64,000 bases of DNA, from NCBI GenBank assembly GCA_963823675.1, contig CAWGMT010000025.1:310001-374000 (forward strand). Direction: 5' to 3'. Below the pieces are notes generated by a model that was given only the letters and a program-made list of their open reading frames with translations, did no database searches and was not told where the DNA came from. This DNA comes from CAWGMT01 sp963823675. Lineage in GTDB: Bacteria; Planctomycetota; Planctomycetia; Isosphaerales; Isosphaeraceae. The translations under genes and the position numbers were made by a program. Each line of letters opens with the position of its first letter. Position 1 is the first letter of the stretch. Positions 35,423-45,530 of the stretch are shown one piece after another.

Positions 35423-36909
35423 GTGGCCCTGGTCCGCCTGGGCAAGGCGGAGTCGGTCTGGCCCCTCCTGCGGCCCAGCGCCGACCCGCGCGTCCGGAGC
35501 TTCGTCGTCAACTGGCTCAACCCGCTGGGGGCCGACCCGCGCGCGATCGCCGCCGAGCTCGACCGGCTCGACAACGTTGGGCGCGGGTCGCCTGACCCCA
35601 CCGTCTTCGTTGGGCGCGGGTCTCCCGACCCCGCCCTCTCTGTTGGGCGCGGGTCTCCCGACCCCGCCCAGGGGCCTGACCGAAGGTCTCCTGCCCCCGC
35701 GGCGGCCGCCGACTCGGGGAGACCTTCGGTCCCGGAAAGGGCGGCGATCCTTCGGGTGCCCGGAGACCCGCGCCCAACAGAGTCGGGAGACCCGCGCCCA
35801 ACAAACGCGATGGACGCCATCCTCTTCCACCCCGAGACCTCACAGCGGCGCGCCCTGATCCTGGCCCTGGGAACGTACGGCCCGGAGGGCCTCTCCCCCG
35901 GCGAACGGGAGTCGTTGGCCGCCAAGCTCCTGGCGGTTTATCGCGACGACCCCGACGCGGGCGTCCAGGGCGCGGCCGCCTGGACCTTGCGCCGGTGGGG
36001 CCTGAAGGACAAGATCGCCGCCCTCGACGCCGAGCTGGGCAAACTCAAGGGCCCCGGCGGCCGCGGCTGGTATGTCAACGGCCAGGGCCAGACGTTCGCC
36101 GTGATCGCCGGCCCCGTCGAGTTCCGCATGGGGGCGCCGGCCGATGAGCCGGAACGCTTGGGCGGCAGTAATGACCAATCTCCCCGGCGGATGACCATCC
36201 CCCGCCGGTACGCCATCGCCGCGACCGAGGTCACGATCCCCCAGTTTCAGAAATTCCTCAAGACTAATGCCAGCCCGCGTTACAACGTCACCGCGGGCTT
36301 CCTCGCCAAGTACTCGCCGGACCCTGACGGCCCCTGGATCGGCCTCGACTGGTACACTGCGGCCCACTACTGCAACTGGCTGAGCGAGCAGGAGGGCTTG
36401 CCCAGGGACCAGTGGTGCTATGTGCCAGCCGAGGAGGGGGGTTACGCCGACGGGATGACGGTCCCCGCCGACGTGCTGCTGCGGACGGGCTACCGGCTGC
36501 TGACCGAAGCGGAGTGGGAATACGCCTGCCGGTCGGGTACGATCACGAGCCGCTACTATGGCGCTTCGACGGACTTGCTGCCTCTCTACGCCCAGTACTC
36601 AGCCAACAGCCACGAACACACCTGGGCGTGCGGCAGTCTCTTGCCGAACGATCTCGGGCTGTTCGACATGCTGGGCAACGAGTTTGAATGGGTGCATGAT
36701 GAGTTCGAGGTCACGCGGCCAGGCCGCCACGGATCTTTTATTGACAATATAAATATATTTAGATATGTTCGCGGTAAAGACCCTCGTCTCCTGCGGGGCG
36801 GGTCGTTCAGCAGTCGGGCGGCGTTCGTCCGCTCGGCGCTCCGCAACAGGTACGCCCGGCGTCCCGTTTCACGAACTCCGGCTTCCGTCCCTCCAGGACT
36901 TACCACTGA
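35423..36909 (+). CDS. K2 continued: C-terminal HEAT-like and FGE-sulfatase-like domain
   Basis: This is the downstream part of the K2 gene, in the frame reached after the insertion near 35206. It contains the linker HEAT-like region (AALVRLGKAESVWPLLRPSADPRVRSFVVNWLNPLGADPR) and then, from about 36100, an FGE/C-type lectin-like domain: AVIAGPVEFRMGAPADEPERLGGSND, YRLLTEAEWEYACRSGT and LFDMLGNEFEWVHDE. A missing C near 36866 (CCC for expected CCCC) shifts the last codons; correcting it gives TNSGFRPSRTYH and a stop at 36907-36909 instead of 36919. The FGE end is the proposed variable repeat. Confidence 0.78.
35576..35802 (+). repeat. Palindromic repeat cluster inserted in frame in K2 (site 2)
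   Basis: Three left arms (GTTGGGCGCGGGTC... at 35576, 35609 and 35642) and two right arms (GGAGACCCGCGCCCAAC at 35762-35778 and 35786-35802) make a compound element in a linker of K2. It translates as repeats of VGRGSPDP and SGDPRPT. The matching position in K3 (60507-60631) carries a simpler copy. Confidence 0.87.
36788..36906 (+). other. Variable-repeat-like end of the K2 FGE domain
   Basis: The last ~40 codons of K2 (LLRGGSFSSRAAFVRSALRNRY... to GFRPSRTYH) align with the Asn-rich end of the template-like copy at 62.29 kb. Fifteen of 23 adenine positions differ against about 12 of 55 other positions (hand count). The 3' end CTTCCGTCCCTCCAG is shared with the adjacent copy at 36.95-37.01 kb. 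Confidence 0.55.
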
Positions 36910-36935
36910 TCTGCTTTAAATCTTTACTACTTCCG

Positions 36936-37107
36936 CCTTTCCAGCCTTAGTATTCGCAGGAACTCGCCGGCGAACCGTAACACGAACTACGCCTTCCGTC
37001 CCTCCAGCACTTGGCAACAGGATCTGCATCCTGTTCCGCCAGAATTCGAGAGCGTTTTCCGCTCTCGGAGCGTGCAGCCAAGTCCAGGCCGCCGTCCCGT
37101 GCCGGGT
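36936..37107 (+). repeat. Template-repeat-like copy A with two hairpins and conserved tail
   Basis: From 36956 the copy reads AGGAACTCG, then CCGGCGAACCGTAACACG, then CCTTCCGTCCCTCCAG, encoding R-N-S-P-A-N-R-N-T-N-Y-A-F-R-P-S in the FGE frame. Two perfect hairpins follow: AACAGGAT-CTGC-ATCCTGTT (37016-37035) and CGAGAGCG-TTTTC-CGCTCTCG (37047-37067), then CTCGGAGCGTGCAGCCAAGT. A second copy lies at 62.26-62.50 kb. The 5' part of the copy is missing: the shared CCTTTCCAGC at 36936-36945 is followed directly by the later part. Confidence 0.72.
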
Positions 37108-37301
37108 GACCGCGGTTGCCCGGACGAACGAAGCCCAAGCCCGGCGGGTCTGGTAGGTCTTCGGACTCGCTTCGTCTCGCAAGGCGCGATGCAGAGCAGG
37201 ATAAAGGTCACGGGGGTCGAGATCGGTGTGCACGGACCGAAGCTGTTCCTCCAACTCCGTCCTGAATGTCATCGGAGAAAAGTCGGTATCAGCGAACGAT
37301 G

Positions 37302-37364
37302 GACAACGGACCACTGACGACGAACAAACAAGCGCGGCGGACAACGGACAAGGGGCAAAGGACC
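37302..37364 (+). repeat. GGACAACGG-type word repeat
   Basis: Words such as GGACAACGGAC and GGACAACGGACAAGG recur here, between the template-like copy and the EVE gene end. The same family is at 18506-18537 and 48805-48866. Confidence 0.75.
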
Positions 37365-37368
37365 ACAA

Positions 37369-37842
37369 TCAACGCTTCTTGGCCTTGGCCAGCGCCAGGA
37401 TCGCCTTCCACTCTTTCTCCGACACGGGTTGCACGGACAGGCGGCTCCCCTTGCGCAGTAGTTCCATGCCCGACAGCGCGGGAATCGTGTTCAAGAACGG
37501 TAGAGTGAGCGGCGGTTCGATCGGGCGAAGGGCCCTGATCGAGACCTGGAACCAGGTCGGGTCGGCACGGTCGCTCTTGGGGTCGAAATGCTGGTCCTTG
37601 GGATCGAAGGCAGTCGGGTCGGGATGCCCCGGCTTGACAACCTTGGCGATTCCCGGGATGCAGGGCGGGTCGGCGCCCGAATGATAAAAGAGCACGCCGT
37701 CGCCGACCTTGATCGAATCTCTCAGGTAGTTCCGCGCCTGATAGTTCCGGACGCCATCCCACCCCGTCGTTTGATCGGGCGCGGCGAGCAGGTCGTCGAA
37801 CGAGTAGGCCGTCGGCTCGGATTTGAATAACCAGTACGCCAT
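37369..37842 (-). CDS. EVE domain protein
   Basis: The 157-residue protein begins MAYWLFKSEPTAYSFDDLLAAPDQTTGWDGVRNYQARNYLRD, the conserved EVE core, followed by DGVLFYHSGADPPCIPGIAKVV. EVE domains have a PUA-like fold related to YTH and are thought to bind modified bases in DNA or RNA. Single-domain EVE proteins of this size are common in bacteria. It lies just downstream of the template-like copy on the other strand; a functional link is not shown. Confidence 0.9.
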   Translation of the reverse strand: MAYWLFKSEPTAYSFDDLLAAPDQTTGWDGVRNYQARNYLRDSIKVGDGVLFYHSGADPPCIPGIAKVVKPGHPDPTAFDPKDQHFDPKSDRADPTWFQVSIRALRPIEPPLTLPFLNTIPALSGMELLRKGSRLSVQPVSEKEWKAILALAKAKKR

Positions 37843-38201
37843 TGGTTCCAGATGCCTTCTGCGGACGCCCGCGAATTCACCTGCCAGCAGGTAAAGAGGG
37901 CCTCGCTTATACCAGAGGCAGCGCGGGGATGCGAGACGGACGCCCTGCTAACGCCTTTTCGGTGGAGAGGAAGCTCTCAAGCGTGGCCTTGAGTCGGTGC
38001 GCGGGGTATGCCGCGTTTTGCAGAGGCTCGCGGAGCGGGCGAGCTAAACGGTCGTCAATGACTTGTAGCGATTGAGAATTGCCCGCGTTGGGTTGAATTG
38101 CGTCTCATTTGTTCGAGGGCAGACCGCTTCGCCATCCGCCTCCGGCCGCTCCGGTCGCGGCTCCGCCGCGCTCCCTCCGTGCCTCCACCGGATGGCTCCG
38201 C
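37843..38201. other. Intergenic region between the EVE gene and the kinase pseudogene
   Basis: About 360 bases with no gene, strong repeat or RNA structure that I can support. A CGGCGGAGCGC-like GC-rich stretch near 38150 is only compositionally biased. Confidence 0.5.
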
Positions 38202-41200
38202 TCACTTGCCCTTGCCCGCCTCCGGCGGAACCCCAGACGGACTCAGGGCCAGGCGGAAGCCGTCGTCGTTCGTGCGGAAAGTCGGGTCGTTCGTGCTGCG
38301 GAACGCCGTCCGGCAATACGCCGCGGCGATGATCCAACTGCCGCCACGGTACACGCGGGTCGAGCCCACATTCGGTCCCTGCGGATCCGCTGGCACCTTC
38401 GTATCGTAATCTCCGTACCAAACGTGCGTCCACTCCCAGAGGTTCCCATGCAGGTCGAATAGACCGCGCCGGCCTGGACGTAGCTCCCGCGGAGGGTGGA
38501 CATGCCTGCCGCTGTTCTCCGTGAACCAGCCAAAGCGGCCCAGCAGGCTTGCGTCGCCTCCGTAGCCGTACGCCGTGCGCGCTCCCGCTCGACTGGCCAC
38601 CTCCCACTCCGCTTCCGTCGGCAGGCGAAACCCCCGGCGGCCCAGCTCCACCGGCCAGTTGCGCGGCGCCCAGCTTGCCTCCGGCTTTGGCTCGCGTGGA
38701 TACTTCTCCTTGTCCAGCGTCGCGGGGTCGGCATAGGGCTGATCGCTCTCCGCCAGTCCCATCTGCTGCCCCAGCCAGCGGCAGAAACCGGCCGCGTCAT
38801 ACCAATCGGAGCCAAAGCCCGCGTCTTCCGACTTCGCGTCATATTCCCGCATGATACCACTGTACCTCGGATGGAACGCGATCAGCTCGTCGAACGTGAT
38901 CTCCCGGTCCAGGAGCGCAAAGGGGCGCGTCAGCCGGACCTGGTGCCGGACCTCGTTCTTAAACCGCCCCGGCTCGTCGTCCACGGACCCGATCGTGGAC
39001 TCGCCCGCCGGGAAGACGATGAAGGTGTAGTAGAACGTCTTGGCCGGCGGCGGCTTCGCGGGCGCCGCTGGCTTGGGCTTCGCAGCCTCGCCGGACGCGG
39101 CCGATTTCGGGGTTGCGCCGGCCTTCGATTGTGTGGAGGCGTCCCGTTTGGCCGGAGTGGACTTCGCGCTGGAATCCTCCTTCCGAGCACCCTCGCGCGG
39201 TTCTGGGGAAGGCGTCGGTTTCACCGTGATGCGCAGCGTGAACCACTCGCGGTCCGGCGAATAGGCGGTCACAGTTTCATCCACCTGGCGAACCAGGTCC
39301 CCCTGGCCCCACAGCCGCAGCAGCCAGCCCGCGGCGCCGTGCACTCCGGAGCTCGGGTCGTGGCGATACCAGCCGGCGAGCTGCTTGATCAGATCGCCCC
39401 GCCGCGACTCGGAAACGTCGGCCAGCGCAAACTCCCCCAGCGCCAAGAGCAGCGCATAGCGGGCCTCGCGCGGATAGCGATTGGCCGCACCGTCGCCAAG
39501 TCGTTCCAGGCAGTCCAGGAGCGCATCCGCCCCGGCCCCGCGAGCGCGGCAGCCGAAGATGAACTGCGTCATGGCTTCCGGATCATCGGCCACCTTGAAG
39601 ACCGGCAGGACCATCTCGCGCTCGCCGAGGCGCAAGAGGGTCAATGCCGCGCCGCGCGCCGCTGGCCGTATGCGACGCGCTCCACAGAGCCCAGCGCCTC
39701 TGGCGGCGGAGTGGCGGCGATCTTGGCGAGGTCCTCGATCGCGGCGGTCGTGCGGCTGGCCGCGACGATCAGGTAGAGCACGGCGAACTGCTCGGGGGTG
39801 GCGACAGGGAGCAAGCCCGCTAGCCGCGCGACGTCTTTCTCGGCGTAGTCGGCCAGCGCATTCAGCGGCGCCGAGCCGCTGGGCGTCGGTGGCCTGGGCA
39901 CCCGCGAATAGCCGCTCCAGGTCGCCGAGCAATCGCGGCGAATCGGCCGGAGCGCGTCGCGGAGTAGCGGCTGGTATTCGGCGTTGTACGAGACCAGTTG
40001 GCCGGCCACGAACTTCAGGTCCGCCTCGGTCCACCACGCCGCCTCGGACGCGGGGAAGTAATCGGCCAGAGCCAGCGCCGTGCGAAACCTCCGCTCTGGG
40101 TCGGCCTTGTCGTCCCGCAGCAGGCCGCGGAACCGCTCCACAAGCCGGGCCCCAGCAGGACGAAGCCAGAAACGTCACGTCGACCCCTTCGGTACCGCCG
40201 ACGGTGCGGAAGGCTGCCGGGGTCCAGGGCTTTCCTTTCACCATCTCGGCAAACAAGCCCAGCCGCACCGAGATTACCTTGCCGTCCTGGGCAAGCTCGG
40301 TGTTCGCTTGGTCCAGAAACGCATGCTGATCTCTCGTAATGTCGCCGGCCCGCCCTGGTAGGTTTCCGTATGCGACGCCGAACGCCGTCAATACTTTGCG
40401 GGCATGGCGGAGGTCGAAAAGATCAACGAGGGCCGTGTTTTGGCCCTGGAGCAGCTCAATTTCCAGGTCCGACATGAACCGGCTGACCGCGAGCCAGAAA
40501 TCGTCCCTGACCAGGACGAGCGCCTGCAAATGCTCGCCGTCGCATTGACGCAGGGCGGCGGCCAGCTCGGTGTTTTCCTCGGCCCGCCTGGCATGGAGCC
40601 ATTGCTCGAACTGGTCGAGGACCAGGAGCACCTTCTGGCCGCGAGGCAGGATGCGGCCGCGTCGTAAGGCCGCCAGCGAATCGACCAGACCCTGCTCCTG
40701 CGAGAGGTCCGCACAAGCCTTGCGCAAGCACCGGAGCAATCGCGCTTCGGTTTCTTCGGCCGTCGCCTCGACGTAGACCGGAACCACGTGCTTACCGAGC
40801 CGCGGCAAAAGACCCGCCTTGACCAGCGACGATTTGCCGCAGCCGGATGGGCCGTAAATCAGCCCGACCTTGAAAGTCATGTCGGGATCGAGTGCCTCGA
40901 TTGTAACTGGGCGTCCCCATGAGGCGCATCCCCCTGCCGTAGTCCTCGTCCCGAAGCGCCAGGCCAAAGTCGGCCACGCATGGCTTGTCGTGGACATCGA
41001 GCAGGATGTTGGCGGGTTTGAGGTCGCGGTGGACGAGGTTGCGGATATGGCAGTGGTGAAGTGCCTCGGCGACCGCCGCGGTCAGCTCGACCGATTCGCG
41101 CAGCGACGGCCGGCCCTGCGCAGCCGCTGCGCCAGGTCACTTCCCTCGATGAACTTCGATACGACGTAGCACAGACCGTCGTCGGTCCGGCCCACGTCGT

Positions 41201-41758
41201 AGACCGGCACGATGTTGGGATGGTCGAGCTTGGCTAGCGCACGGGCCTCGGCCAGGTAAGCTTCGACATCCTCAGGCCGCGCGATGTGCTCGGCGTTGGG
41301 GACCTTGATCGCGACCGGACGGTCGAGGTCGTCGTCGTGAGCCAGATAGACCCGTCCAAAACCCCCTGCCCCAGCCGCCGGACCACGCGCTAGCGGCCAA
41401 TCTTGGTGGGATCGGCGGGTGAAACAGCATTCGCTGGAGCGGCGCCGACAGTTGCGGTGGCGCCCTCTCCAAATACCTCCACGATGCCCGCGACATCGGC
41501 TGGGGCTCCGAACCGCCCCAGGTATTCGTGCCGGTCGGGGCGTTCGCCATTCCGCTCGCGCCAGCAGAGCTCGACCATCAAGAGCTCACGCAGTAGCGCC
41601 GTGCGCTTCGAGGCAGCCTTGCCGCTTGCCAGCCAGTCCTCGATCCGCGGCCGCTCGCCGACTCGCCAGGCCGCCTCGAAGCGATCGCACGCCTGGTCGA
41701 TGCGGTTGTGCGCCGCGAACGAGTCGTCGTCGGAGCTTGCACTGCCGCCTGCGCTCAT
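38202..41758 (-). pseudogene. Kpsi: decayed paralogue of the kinase-STAND-FGE proteins
   Basis: Read on the minus strand from ATG 41758, an N-terminal region (ERPRIEDWLASGKAASKRTALLRELLMVE) leads to the kinase, but GGC CGC is followed by a TAG where Tyr is expected (IGR*RVVRRLGQG), and a G is then missing in GGGGG. The kinase loop LVHRDLKPANILL and VADFGLALRDEDYG survive. After GTPSYN near 40905 about 185 codons (rest of the kinase and linker) are deleted; the frame resumes at IEALDPDMTFKVGLIYGPSGCGKSS. A second deletion near 40160 removes the NTPase end and membrane helix. Several further frameshifts follow, then an intact FGE domain (TFYYTFIVFPAGESTIGSV to GFRLALSPSG). This is a true pseudogene. 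Confidence 0.85.
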
Positions 41759-41912
41759 GCCGCCGGCTCCCTTGCCCAGATTTCACCGATTGCATCCTAC
41801 CGCGCTGGCGATGACGAACAAAGCGAAGTAAAATCCTTAAAGACGCTTCTGTCTGCGGAACGAGTGCGAATCGTCAGCCCGGGAGCTTTGGTCATGGCAA
41901 CAGCTCTGCGCC

Positions 41913-42587
41913 TTGGAAAGGCAGCGCCGATCGCGCCCCAAGGTCTCTTTCCCCGCCAAGGCTGATGGCGTGACGGTCGCCGACCTCTTGAAGCGGTTGG
42001 GAGACATCCCGCCCCAGCGCGTGCGGCTCTATCCGATACCCGGCACCGCAACCGAAGAAGACGTGATCCGGGTGCTCGATCGAGAAAACCGGCCTTGCGA
42101 GCTGGTCGATGGGACGCTCGTGGAGAAAGCGATGGGACTCGAAGAGTCGATCATTGCGGGATTCCTGCTGACGTGCCTCAATAACTTCGTGCTGCCCCGA
42201 AAACTGGGGGTCGTGAGTGGTGCAGACGGCACACTCAAGCTGTTTCCCGGCATGGTCCGCATCCCCGACGTCGCCTTCATTTCGTGGAACAGCTTGCCCG
42301 GTCGCAAGCTCCCCGAGGTCCCGATTCCTCTTCTGGTGCCCGACCTCGTTGTCGAAGTGCTGAGCCAGAGCAACACCAAGCGCGAAATCGATCGCAAGCT
42401 CCGGGAATATTTCCGTGCAGGCGTCCGCCTTGCCTGGGTTGTGGACCCCAAGAAAAGGATTGCTCAGGTTTACACCTCAGCGCGTCGATCGAAGCGGCTC
42501 ACGGAACGCCAATCTCTCGACGGAGGCTCGGTCGTGCCTGGCTTTGTGCTACCGCTCACGGATGTTTTCGCCGCCGGCAGGCCGTAA
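41913..42587 (+). CDS. Uma2 family (DUF820) putative endonuclease
   Basis: The product contains RPCELVDGTLVEKAMG, VRIPDVAFISWNSLPG and LVVEVLSQSNTKREIDRKLREYFRAGVRLAWVVD, the Uma2 core with its PD-(D/E)XK-like acidic residues. It is similar to the 22.5 kb copy over LGDIPP.R.R..P.PGTATE.DV. The annotated start is a TTG at 41913. An ATG at 41894 with a GGGAG site lies upstream in another frame (MATALRLGKAAPIAPQGLFP), so a one-base deletion near 41950 may hide the real N-terminus. Confidence 0.83.
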   Translation: MERQRRSRPKVSFPAKADGVTVADLLKRLGDIPPQRVRLYPIPGTATEEDVIRVLDRENRPCELVDGTLVEKAMGLEESIIAGFLLTCLNNFVLPRKLGVVSGADGTLKLFPGMVRIPDVAFISWNSLPGRKLPEVPIPLLVPDLVVEVLSQSNTKREIDRKLREYFRAGVRLAWVVDPKKRIAQVYTSARRSKRLTERQSLDGGSVVPGFVLPLTDVFAAGRP

Positions 42588-42884
42588 GCGCGCGGGTTGA
42601 GTGCGCAGCGCGCCTGCGGCTGCAACCAGAATCCGCAATCCGATTGGGATCGTGCAGACAATGCCATCGAAGTCGACGTGACCCGCAACTCCACTGGCGG
42701 CACGAGCGCCTCCCACCTTCTGAGAAAGCCCGCCAGGCAGACGCAGCCCGAATTGCTCGTTTCCGCCGGGCGACTTATAATTCAGCGATTGAATTGGTCG
42801 GATCTTGGATTCATTCCGATGTTGCGAATTTGGTCGTGTACCGCGATCTCGCCATTTCCACTCGACAGCGAAGGACGTTGTTTC
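42588..42884. other. Intergenic region
   Basis: Just under 300 bases between Uma2 and a small gene. No gene, repeat or terminator that I can support. Confidence 0.5.
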
Positions 42885-43124
42885 ATGCGGCCGGATGATC
42901 TGTTGACCTGGGTTCGCGAGCGGCCTTTTCGACCATTTCGTATCTGCCAAAACAGCGGCCGAACCTACGATATCAGGCATCCCGAGATGCTCAAGGTCGG
43001 CCGTTCCACCGTGAATATCTACTCTTATGCCGGAGAGCCCGAGGATCCCTACGAGCGAATGGAGACGGTCGGTCTCCTCCTGATCGAACGTATCGAGCCG
43101 ATCGAGGCGCCAGCACGGGCCTGA
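42885..43124 (+). CDS. Small conserved planctomycete protein (79 aa)
   Basis: From ATG 42885 (GAAGGA about ten bases upstream) the product is MRPDDLLTWVRERPFRPFRICQNSGRTYDIRHPEMLKVGRSTVNIY..., ending LLLIERIEPIEAPARA. It has a short helix then alternating strands and looks like a small beta-barrel protein. Proteins with this F-R-P-F-R-I...H-P-E-M...I-E-R-I-E pattern are frequent in planctomycetes, with no assigned role. Confidence 0.65.
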   Translation: MRPDDLLTWVRERPFRPFRICQNSGRTYDIRHPEMLKVGRSTVNIYSYAGEPEDPYERMETVGLLLIERIEPIEAPARA

Positions 43125-43216
43125 GACCGTCGAAACGGGTCGCCAAACCGAGTCGAGCACCTAAACGACTTCGGCTCGAATCGATAACCAGTATGCGTGC
43201 ACGGAGGCACGACACC

Positions 43217-45530
43217 ATGGGATTGCGGCGCGAGACTCTCGCATTCTGCGTCATCCTGGCAATTTGTATTGCCGCATTCTTCCATGAGACCTTGTTTGGT
43301 GGCAAGGTCCTCAGTCCGGCGGATGTCTTGCTGGTATCAGCGAGTTTCCGTGGGGAGTCTGGGGAGGATTACCAGCCAGCGAACCGGCTCCTGATGGATC
43401 CGGTGCTTCAGTTTCAGCCCTGGCTGGAATTCAACCGCCGGATGATCCGCAGTGGCCGCCTGCCGCTCTGGAACAGCGATGCCGGTTGCGGCGTGCCTCA
43501 TCTGGCCAACGGGCAAAGTGCGGTCTTCGACCCATTCCATCTGCTGGCGTATCTAGGGCCGACGCCAGAGTCTTACGCCTGGATCGCGGCTGGCCGGCTG
43601 TGGACGGCGGGGTTGGGGATGTTCCTGCTCGCACGGGCCTGGAGCCTGGGGCGGTATGGACGGTGGTTCGCCGGGTTGGTCTATCCCTTCTCGGGGTTTC
43701 TGATCGTCTGGCTGTTGTACCCGGTCACGTCCGTCGCCATCTGGCTGCCGTGGCTCTTGCTGGTGACCGACCGCGTGATCGAGGCGCCGAGCTCGAGATC
43801 GGCCGGCTGGCTGGCCTTGATCGTCGCCCTCGTCATCCTGGGTGGGCACATCCAGACCAGTGCTCACGTGCTTTTGATTGGTGGCTTGTATGCATCAGTG
43901 CGATTCTGGTGGGCGTGCCGAGCCAGGCTGGATGTGCGGCGAGTGGTCGTCCTCTGGAGTGCGGGAATCGGGCTTGGCCTGGGGTTGGCGGCGGTTCAGA
44001 TTCTGCCCCTGGGGTTTTACCTGGCGAGGAGCTCGGTGTGGGCGGATCGTCGACACGAGCGTCCGGCATGGTGGGCGATTACGCGGCCGCGGCTGCTGGA
44101 GGCAGTCTGCACTGCGGCCCCGTATGTCTATGGAAGTCAGCGCAGAGGGCATCCCAACCTGGCCAGGGCGATTGGGGCTCATAATTTGAACGAGTCGGCC
44201 GGGGGCTTCGCGGGGCTCGCGTCGTTGATCTGGCTGGCACCGCTGGCGGTCGGGGCGCGCGGCCGGAATCCTCGGGCCGCGTTTCTTGCCGGCGTGGTGG
44301 CCTTCGGCGCGCTGGGAGCGTTCCAGCTCCCGCCGGTGGACAACCTCTTGCGCGCCCTGCCGGTCCTGGAGGTGACCGACAACCGCCGGCTCACGCTCTG
44401 GGTGGCGTTCGGATTGTCGCTGCTCGGCGGAATCGGTCTGGATCAGCTCGGCGAGTCTCATCGCCCGGGGCGATTCTGGCTCGGGCTTTGGGTCCTGGCG
44501 GCGTTGCTCTTTGCCGCGGGTGCCCTGGCAATCCCTGCGCTCGAGCAGCCGTTGCGGGACCGCGCCCGCGCGCATTATCAAGCGGCCGCGCTGGCGACGC
44601 CGGGCGCCGATCTGACGGAATACCAGGAGCGGGGCGAACGGCAGGTAGCGGCAGACCTTACGATTTCTGCCGCGGTATTATGGCTTCATGGCGGGCGAGC
44701 TTCTGGTCTTGTCGGCGCTTGCCCTGCTCTTGCGTCAAGCGCGGCTGGCTCGGGCCTGGGTTCGTCCGGCGCTTCTCTTGCTCACGCTCGCCGACCTGGC
44801 AATCTTTGGCTTTGGGCTCAATCCGGCGATCGCGGCGTCGATAGAGCGGTTTGAGCCAGAAGTCGTTGCGAGGCTGCGCCAGGAGCTGCGACCGGGGGCC
44901 CGTGCGCTCGGTCTGGGTGCAGAGTTGCCGCCCAATACACTCATGCGCTTCGGACTGTCAGACCCGCGTAATTATGATTCGGTCGAGCTTGCACGCAGCC
45001 TGTCGTGGTTGGCGCCACTCTACAAGCCGGGTGAGTCGGCGCTCTCGAGCCGTCGCGAGGTCGACTGGAGCGGCGTTGTGCGTGCGCGGCAGCGGCTGCG
45101 TGAGTCGGGCGTGCGGCGCCGTGGTGGCTGCGACGCCTCCTCCCACCGGCGAATTTCGCGCGGCACCGAGCGCGTCGGCCGCGCGTGGATTGCCTGGCTC
45201 GAAGCCAGGCCGTGGGCCGATTCCACGGCGCCTCTGCGCGGATCGCGTTTGCAAAAAATCATGGCCAAGCCGAGATCGCGATCGATTCGAGGGCGCGCAC
45301 GGAGCTCATCGTGCGCGAAACGTGGGACCCCGGCTGGCAAGCGCACCTCGACGGAAAACCGGTGATTCCTGGGCAAAAATGGGGGGTTTTTCTCAGTCTC
45401 GATGTGCGATAAAGGATCTCATAATATCACATTAGAATATAACCCGATAGAGGTCCGAGCCGGCCTGACGGTCTCGATCGGCTCGGCGGTTCTCATGATT
45501 CTGGTGTTGACAGGAATCGGCAAGTTATGA
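43217..45530 (+). pseudogene. YfhO-like multi-pass membrane protein, broken by several frameshifts
   Basis: From ATG 43217 (GGAGGC eight bases upstream) the protein has many hydrophobic helices and the YfhO-like segment PWLEFNRRMIRSGRLPLWNSDAGCGVPHLANGQS. Near 44668 an extra base shifts the frame: the reading continues RYYGFMAGELLVLSALALLLRQ. Near 45110-45190 at least one more shift, and probably some loss, occurs before ARTELIVRETWDPGWQAHLDGKPV. A final shift near 45410 brings the last segment ITLEYNPIEVRAGLTVSIGSAVLMILVLTGIG, a transmembrane helix, to a stop at 45530. YfhO proteins help decorate cell-surface polymers, but this copy cannot be translated whole. Confidence 0.72.

Larger units (their letters stand above)
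36910..37368. other. Gene-free region between K2 and the EVE gene holding a template-like copy
   Basis: Besides the template-like copy with hairpins (separate entry) and a GGACAA word repeat there is no convincing gene. A minus-strand open frame here covers the repeat in antisense and has no ribosome site or family match, so I do not call it. Confidence 0.55.

Noticed and set aside
36916..37368. Open frame on the minus strand reading RHGTAAWTW-type sequence, with a similar reading near 62310-62534
   Set aside because: The shared reading is the antisense of the conserved hairpin/tail repeat, so the similarity comes from the repeat and not from a protein.
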